A stretch of DNA of 64,000 nucleotides from Pseudomonas fluorescens Q2-87. GTDB taxonomy: Bacteria; Pseudomonadota; Gammaproteobacteria; Pseudomonadales; Pseudomonadaceae. The notes under the pieces were generated by a model. That model worked only from the letters and a program-made list of their open reading frames with translations. It had not been told where the DNA came from and made no database searches. The translations under genes and the position numbers were made by a program. The DNA lies in assembly GCF_000281895.1 (NCBI RefSeq), contig NZ_CM001558.1, forward strand, positions 3,414,556 to 3,478,555, given 5' to 3'. Position 1 is the first letter of the stretch. Every line of letters starts with the position of its first letter. This document shows positions 58,803-64,000 of the stretch, one piece after another.

Positions 58803-60944
58803 TCAAAGCGAGTAGGAAATACCGGCCTGTACGGTTCGTGGTGCGCCGGGGTAGGCGTAGACGTTACCGAATGCGCCTTCTTCGTAGTCGGCGTCGAACA
58901 GGTTTTTCAGGTCCAGGTTGAGGCGGATACGTTCGTTGACCTTGTAGTAACCGAGCAGGTCCACGACGGTGTAGCTGTCCATGGAGAATGCACTGGCCGC
59001 CGTCTGGCCGGCCCGCTCGTCCACGTACTTGGCACCGACACCCAGGCCCAGGCCCTTGAGGCCGCCGTCTTGGAATTCGTAGACGTTGAGCAGGCTGAAA
59101 GAATTCCTGGGCACGTTGAGCAGTCGGGTGCCGGTGGGGATGTTGATGTCCTTGGTGACTTGCGCATCGACATAGGCGTAGCCACCTATCACGCGCCATT
59201 GCGGCGTCAGGTTGCCTGCCACGTTCAGGTCAAAACCTCGGCTGCGCACTTCGCCAGCGGCCACGCTGAAGGTCGAATCCACCGGGTCAGTGGTGAGCAC
59301 GTTACGTTTTTCGATCTGATACACCGCCGCATCGACGCTCAACTGACCGTCCAGGGCTTCCCACTTGACCCCCATCTCATAGGACTTGCCCTCCTCCGGC
59401 TTGAACCCGCCACCCGCCCGGCTGGCACCGTTGTTGGGCTTGAAGGAACGGGCCGTGTTGGCATAGACCGCGACGGTGTCGCTCAGGTCGTAGATCAGCC
59501 CCAATCGCGGAGTGACGGCATTGTGGCTGGTGTCCCAATTTCTGCTGCCGGGTGGATTCTGCGGCACGAAGCTCTCGTATTCATGTTCGAACCGCTCGAA
59601 ACGCGCACCGGCCAACAATTTCAAACGTTCGGTGAGCGCCACCTGGTCCTGGACGAACATCCCGAATGTCTTGAGGTTTTCCTGGTCGTCGGTGGGTGTG
59701 CGCGTCAGCGCGGGGCGGGGCTGCCCATACACCGGATCGAAGATGTCGATCGGGTAGGCACCGGTCCCGGCAGCCGAACGCTGGATGATGGATTGGTAGT
59801 CGTAGTCTTCATACTCGATGCCGGTCAGCAACGTGTGTTCGAACCCACCGGTGGAGAAATGTCCGGTGAGGTTGAGCTGGGTGTCCCGGTCGGTCCATTC
59901 CAACTTGCGATAGTTGAAGTTGCGTCCCAGAGTGCGCCCATCCGCCGCGATGCCATTGCCTTCAATGGCATTGCCCTGCAACGAGCCCTCCAGCCATTGG
60001 GTACCGCCGGCCAGGGTCCAGTCGTCGTTGAGCATGTGCTCGAAACGCACCTGCAGCATGTTGTTGTCGTTGTGCAATTTACCGGCGTCTTTTTCACCGA
60101 AGAAGGTATCGCGCGAAGCGCTGCCGCGCTGGCCGGCATAATGGGTCAAACCCCGGTCCAGCGGCGCATTGTTGCGCATGAAGTCGCCTTCGAAAGTCAG
60201 GCGCGTGGTGTCGTTGACCTGCCAGGTCACCACCGGCGCAATGCCGTAACGCTCAGTCTCGACGTGGTCGCGAAACGTGTCGCCACCCTCGCCCACCACA
60301 TTCAAGCGATAGGCCAGGTTGCCTTCCTGATCCAACGGCCCGGAGGCATCCAGCGTACCGCGACGCATCCCCTGATCGCTGACTTGGCTACCGAGGGTCA
60401 CCGTGCGCTCGGCCAACGGCTGTTTGGACACCACATTGAAAGTACCGCCCGGATCACCACGCCCATAGAGCATGGTCGCCGGACCACGCAGCACTTCCAG
60501 CCGCTCGATGGTGTTGGCGTCCGGCATGTTCGGGTAGCCACGGTTGATCGGGAAACCGTTGCGGTAGAACTCCCCGGTGGTGAAGCCGCGTACCGTGAAA
60601 GTGGTCAGACCCTGACCGCCAAAATTATTGGCCCGGCCTACGCCTCCGGCGTAATCGAGGGCGTCCTGTAGGCGCGTGGCGCCGAGGTCTTCGACCACGT
60701 CACGGGACACTACGGAAATGGATTGTGGGGTTTCATGGATCGCCGTGTCGGTACGGGTGGCGCTGGCTGAACGGGTGGCGTGGTAGCCCTTCACCGGTCC
60801 CTGTGCTGATTCATAGTCTGAAACGCCGACGATATCCGTGGCTTGCAGCTCAAGGGTCGCCGGGGTGGCAGGCATTGACTCTTCTGCCCAGGTGGAAACG
60901 GAGTAAGCCTGGAGCACACACAGTGAAACGAGAATCCGACGCAT
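58803..60944 (-). CDS. TonB-dependent siderophore receptor
   Basis: 713 residues: signal peptide, TonB-box region, plug domain (TPQSISVVSRDVVEDLGATRLQDAL, ERLEVLRGPATMLYGRGDPGGTFNVVSK) and a 22-strand barrel (LKNLFDADYEEGAF, YPGAPRTVQAGISYSL). It has no N-terminal signalling domain, so it is not a FecA-type transducer. The substrate is probably a ferric siderophore. It ends in Leu instead of the common terminal aromatic residue. No confident Fur box seen upstream. Confidence 0.9.
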   Translation of the reverse strand: MRRILVSLCVLQAYSVSTWAEESMPATPATLELQATDIVGVSDYESAQGPVKGYHATRSASATRTDTAIHETPQSISVVSRDVVEDLGATRLQDALDYAGGVGRANNFGGQGLTTFTVRGFTTGEFYRNGFPINRGYPNMPDANTIERLEVLRGPATMLYGRGDPGGTFNVVSKQPLAERTVTLGSQVSDQGMRRGTLDASGPLDQEGNLAYRLNVVGEGGDTFRDHVETERYGIAPVVTWQVNDTTRLTFEGDFMRNNAPLDRGLTHYAGQRGSASRDTFFGEKDAGKLHNDNNMLQVRFEHMLNDDWTLAGGTQWLEGSLQGNAIEGNGIAADGRTLGRNFNYRKLEWTDRDTQLNLTGHFSTGGFEHTLLTGIEYEDYDYQSIIQRSAAGTGAYPIDIFDPVYGQPRPALTRTPTDDQENLKTFGMFVQDQVALTERLKLLAGARFERFEHEYESFVPQNPPGSRNWDTSHNAVTPRLGLIYDLSDTVAVYANTARSFKPNNGASRAGGGFKPEEGKSYEMGVKWEALDGQLSVDAAVYQIEKRNVLTTDPVDSTFSVAAGEVRSRGFDLNVAGNLTPQWRVIGGYAYVDAQVTKDINIPTGTRLLNVPRNSFSLLNVYEFQDGGLKGLGLGVGAKYVDERAGQTAASAFSMDSYTVVDLLGYYKVNERIRLNLDLKNLFDADYEEGAFGNVYAYPGAPRTVQAGISYSL

Positions 60945-61090
60945 CGATGCACAATCCTAATGGAAAAAAGCCACCACATTTGGAGGCTGACAAGAATGTG
61001 TCGCGAAAGATACAACAACTCATTCCTGTTTGATATTTATTCCCATTAACGCTGGGTGTTTTTGTGACTGCTTAGTCAGCCAAAAGCAGA

Positions 61091-62488
61091 CTAAACCGCC
61101 GCAATCGACTCCTGCTCCACCCGCTGGAAGAACACCTGCGCACGATGATCCTGGGTATAAGCCACGTTCAACCGCAACCAATCGCACGCCTCGCCCTGGG
61201 GCAGGAACGTCGAGCCCTGGGACAGTTGGATTTGCAGCTCCCGGGCGATCTGCTGCGCCCGTTGTGCCGCCAGCCACCGCGGCCTGGCCCAGACGAACAG
61301 GCCCCCCATCGGCTCGGCAAACACCTCCCAATGGGCGGGGTCCAATTGCCGAAGCGTGCTCGCCATCCGCTTGTTCAGGCGCTGGCGCAAGCGCTGGATC
61401 AGCTTGCGATAAGCGCCATTGGCCAACAACGTCGCCACCACATTTTCAGCCAGCAGCGAGCAGCCGATGCCAGTCACCATCTTGACCTCGGCCAGGCGCT
61501 GGATGATTTCGGGTTGGGCAACCACATAACCGATGCGCAGCGAACTGGACAGCGTCTTGGAAAAACTCGCCAGGTAAATCACCCGGTCCAGGGCATCCAG
61601 GGACGCCAGTCGCGACGTCGGGCCATTCTGGAAGTCGGCGTAGATGTCGTCCTCGATAAGACGAAAGTCATGTGCCGTTGCCAGTTGCAGCAGCCGATAA
61701 GCCACGCTGGGGGCCAGGCTGGTGCCGGTGGGGTTTTGGTACATGCTGTTGATGAAGAAATACGACGGCTTGTGCTCACCGAGCAACTGCTCCATCTGGG
61801 CGATGTCGGGGCCTTGGGCTGTTCGCGGCACTGCCAGGGTCTTGACCCCATGCAATTTCAGCAGGTTGAAAAGGTTGTAATAGCCGGGGCTTTCCACCAG
61901 CACCAGGTCACCTGGCTTGAGCAGGGTTCGCACCAGCAGGTCAAGGCCCTGGCTGGCGCCTTGGGTGGTGATGATTTGCGCCGGGTCGACGTGAATGTCG
62001 ATCAGGCCCAAGCGTTTTTGGATGTGCAGGCGCAGCTGAGGCGAGCCCAACGGGGTGCTGTAGTTGAACAGGGCGTGGTTGTCGCTGCGCACCACTTGGC
62101 GGATCGCCTGGCCCAGGTCGGTGTCGTCGCGCCAGGCGTCGGGAAGCCAGCCACAACCGAGCTTGAGCTGCGTCGATGCATTATCGAACAACCGCCACGC
62201 CTCATTATCGGCTTCAGGTGCCGGCTCCATCGGCCGGGGCAACTGCTGCGCGACAAAAAAACCCGCGCCATGCCGGGACTCCAGCACGCCGCAGGCCACC
62301 AATTGATCGTAGGCCTTGATCACGCTCGACAGGCTCAGGTCATTTTCCCGGGCCAACTGGCGAATGGACGGCATTCGCGCCCCGGGGCGAATGCCATGGG
62401 CGGCTATCCAACCCTCGATGTGAGCCACGAGCTGCCGGATCAAGGGTTCGGTAACGTTGCGATCAATCTTCAGATCCACGGCTGGCAC
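61091..62488 (-). CDS. MocR-type regulator (GntR helix-turn-helix fused to aminotransferase-like domain)
   Basis: 465 residues: GntR winged helix (PSIRQLARENDLSLSSVIKAYDQL) then a fold-type I PLP domain with the PLP lysine in SFSKTLSSSLRIGY and GASQGLDLL. MocR proteins use PLP adducts as signals. Starts with GTG (a second GTG is three codons in). Divergent from the MFS gene, which it likely controls. Confidence 0.87.
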   Translation of the reverse strand: MPAVDLKIDRNVTEPLIRQLVAHIEGWIAAHGIRPGARMPSIRQLARENDLSLSSVIKAYDQLVACGVLESRHGAGFFVAQQLPRPMEPAPEADNEAWRLFDNASTQLKLGCGWLPDAWRDDTDLGQAIRQVVRSDNHALFNYSTPLGSPQLRLHIQKRLGLIDIHVDPAQIITTQGASQGLDLLVRTLLKPGDLVLVESPGYYNLFNLLKLHGVKTLAVPRTAQGPDIAQMEQLLGEHKPSYFFINSMYQNPTGTSLAPSVAYRLLQLATAHDFRLIEDDIYADFQNGPTSRLASLDALDRVIYLASFSKTLSSSLRIGYVVAQPEIIQRLAEVKMVTGIGCSLLAENVVATLLANGAYRKLIQRLRQRLNKRMASTLRQLDPAHWEVFAEPMGGLFVWARPRWLAAQRAQQIARELQIQLSQGSTFLPQGEACDWLRLNVAYTQDHRAQVFFQRVEQESIAAV

Positions 62489-62615
62489 CCTTGACTAAGT
62501 GTTTTCTAATTTCGAGCGAACAGTTAAGCATAAATGGCCTGGGTCTGTTCCTTGTTTACGTTGTGCCCGGAAGTGATAGTCCCCGGGACTTCATGCGCAC
62601 ACTTAAGGAAAACCC

Positions 62616-63824
62616 TTGAACCCACAGCATCGACATTCCTGGGGACTGGCTTTCGGCCTTTGCCTGATCACCCTGGCGGTCAACCTGCAAGCGCCGCTGT
62701 ACACCACTTACGCGCAGTTATCCGGTTACGGTGCCGGCGCCACGGCAGTGGCGTTTTCCGGTTACGTGCTGGGAGTGCTGCCGGTGCTGCTGGCCTTCGG
62801 CGGTCTGGCCGACCGGGTGGGACGCAAACCGTTGATCCTGGTCGCCCTCGTGCTGTCGATGCTGGCAACCGTGGTGACGTTGCTCTGGCCGAGCCTGGTG
62901 GCGCTGGGCGTGGCGCGATTGATGATGGGGGTCGGGACGGGGCTGGCCTCGGCCACGTCGACCGCCTATATGGCCGAACTCATGGCAACCGCCGACACCC
63001 GCGCGCCGGCCAACCGGGTCACGGCCAGCACGTCCCTGGGGTTTGGCCTGGGTGCGGCGCTGACCAGCCTGTTTTTGTACGCTCATCACAGCGTCACGCC
63101 CGGCAGTTTCTGGATGCAGTTGATGCTGGCCGCCAGCGCTATCGTCGTCGTGTGGCGGCTTCCCGACCCGGCGATAAAGAATCAAAACGCCCCCTTGCTG
63201 CGACTGCCGTTATTTCCGCGCGGCAGCCTGCCCTACAGCTTTTCCATGTTGCTGGCCTGGGCAACCTCGGGGTTGGTCATCGCCATCTTGCCGTCGGTGC
63301 TGGCGACCCATGACTTGCAGGGTTGGTCGGGCCTGTCGACCTTCACGGTGATCAGTTGCGGGCTGCTCTTCCAGCCCTGGGTTCGACGCATCTCTGCGGC
63401 CAAGGCCACGGCATTGGGGCTGGTGATCTTACCGTTGAGCTACGCCTTGCTGGCTTGGGGGGCGAGTGTCGGTTCGTTGACCGCCGTGCTGCTCGGCGCG
63501 CTGGGCGCCAGCAGTGCGTGTTATGGCTTTCTGTACCTGGGCGGGCTCTCAGCGGTCACGGCGATGGCCGGTGTCGAAAAGGCACGAGTCACCGCTGGAT
63601 TTTTCCTGTTTGCCTATATCGGTTTCAGCATTCCGGTGGTGGTGACCGGATGGCTGGCGGATTATTTCGGCGCAGACGCGGCATTGGTCCTGTTTGGCCT
63701 GGCCTTGGCTGCCGGGGCGTGTGGTACGGGACTTATCATCGTTCGGACACAGGCCTACGTGACGCATCTGTCCCACGGCTTAACCAGGATTTCTGTGGCG
63801 AGGGATCGACCCGACCACTCATAG
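62616..63824 (+). CDS. MFS transporter
   Basis: 402 residues, 12 helices, with the MFS motif GGLADRVGRKPLILV. Starts with TTG six bases after AAGGA. Substrate unknown, possibly drug or amino-acid export given the divergent MocR. The last dozen codons run into a sequence beginning TGTGGCGAGGGA, identical to the head of a family A REP, so the C-terminal tail may be REP-derived. Confidence 0.85.
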   Translation: MNPQHRHSWGLAFGLCLITLAVNLQAPLYTTYAQLSGYGAGATAVAFSGYVLGVLPVLLAFGGLADRVGRKPLILVALVLSMLATVVTLLWPSLVALGVARLMMGVGTGLASATSTAYMAELMATADTRAPANRVTASTSLGFGLGAALTSLFLYAHHSVTPGSFWMQLMLAASAIVVVWRLPDPAIKNQNAPLLRLPLFPRGSLPYSFSMLLAWATSGLVIAILPSVLATHDLQGWSGLSTFTVISCGLLFQPWVRRISAAKATALGLVILPLSYALLAWGASVGSLTAVLLGALGASSACYGFLYLGGLSAVTAMAGVEKARVTAGFFLFAYIGFSIPVVVTGWLADYFGADAALVLFGLALAAGACGTGLIIVRTQAYVTHLSHGLTRISVARDRPDHS

Positions 63825-63888
63825 CCCCAACGACCATCCCGGCAAAGTCGTATACCATATCCGCATCTCAGCCGAACGATCCGCCGCC

Positions 63889-64000
63889 GTGACTTTATCC
63901 AAGTTCAACCTGCCCGACCTGGGCAATACCCCCTCCACTTCGGAGATCATCACCCGTCACCTGCGCGATGCCATCGTCGCCGGGCATTTTGCCGAAGACG
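63889..64000 (+). CDS. GntR-family regulator, N-terminal fragment (cut by window edge)
   Basis: From GTG (63889) the frame is open to the end: 37 residues, with ITRHLRDAIVAGHFAED resembling the first helix of GntR/FadR-type winged-helix regulators. GTATACCATAT about 40 bp upstream resembles a GntR operator. The identification rests on a short stretch. Confidence 0.6.
   Translation, partial: MTLSKFNLPDLGNTPSTSEIITRHLRDAIVAGHFAED

Noticed and set aside
60945..61090. Fur box upstream of the TonB receptor
   Set aside because: AT-rich bases near 61028-61045 look suggestive, but no acceptable match to the 19-bp consensus is seen and the spacing is loose.

Overview
The window is a chromosomal stretch of a fluorescent-group Pseudomonas (inferred from high GC, the gene orders narK1-narK2-narGHJI-ppiC-moaA, moaB-moeA-ubiUVT and nirSMCFDLGHJEN, which match the Pseudomonas layout, and from many REP/REPIN palindromes of the type known in P. 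fluorescens). It is essentially a denitrification and anaerobic-metabolism island of about 50 kb, followed by ordinary accessory metabolism.

Layout: (1) 1-5.1 kb: the end of an M20 dipeptidase, a small Cys4 DUF3079 protein behind a perfect ANR/FNR box, and an ftrABCD ferrous-iron uptake operon whose ftrA has a one-base frameshift at its last codons. (2) 5.1-8.2 kb: anaerobic class III ribonucleotide reductase, in which the glycyl-radical tail is a separate 53-residue gene between nrdD and nrdG; a perfect ANR box lies upstream. (3) 8.8-23 kb: nitrate respiration (narK1K2GHJI, ppiC, moaA, all leftward) and the divergent sensor-regulator pair narXL; the shared intergenic region holds an ANR-type box, a NarL 7-2-7 palindrome and an IHF-type site. 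(4) 23.3-29.2 kb: a second Crp/Fnr regulator, then O2-independent ubiquinone synthesis (ubiUVT), molybdenum cofactor genes (moaB, moeA) and a pdxH homologue, with ANR-type boxes before pdxH and ubiU. (5) 29.3-30.3 kb: two inverted copies of a dispersed repeat of about 350 bp; a third copy is at 8.35-8.7 kb. (6) 30.3-36 kb: NO response: norR, ytfE/dnrN, a CopD-like membrane protein, nnrS, dnr and dnrP. (7) 36-41.8 kb: NO reductase (norCB, norD, norEF, nirQ), leftward. (8) 41.9-51.2 kb: cytochrome cd1 nitrite reductase, c551 and heme d1 synthesis (nirSMCFDLGHJEN), rightward. (9) 51.4-64 kb: porin, a glucarate-dehydratase-like gene with its MFS transporter and LysR regulator, a small NTF2-like protein, another LysR gene, a tautomerase, a TonB receptor, a MocR regulator, an MFS transporter and the start of a GntR gene.

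Together the genes cover nitrate uptake and reduction to nitrite, nitrite to NO and NO to N2O, plus the supporting quinone, molybdopterin, heme d1, iron and deoxynucleotide supply needed without oxygen. No nitrous oxide reductase (nos) genes are present in the window.

The most striking sequence-level observation is that ytfE and the dnr locus carry the same promoter architecture: a sigma-54 -24/-12 element preceded by three GGT-N7-ACC NorR-type boxes at identical offsets (19 and 25 bp between boxes, 41 bp to the -24 GG). This predicts that NorR switches on DNR, the NO-responsive activator of nir and nor. A 29-codon ORF lies between that promoter and dnr. All functional statements rest on reading the sequence and family knowledge; no database search was possible.
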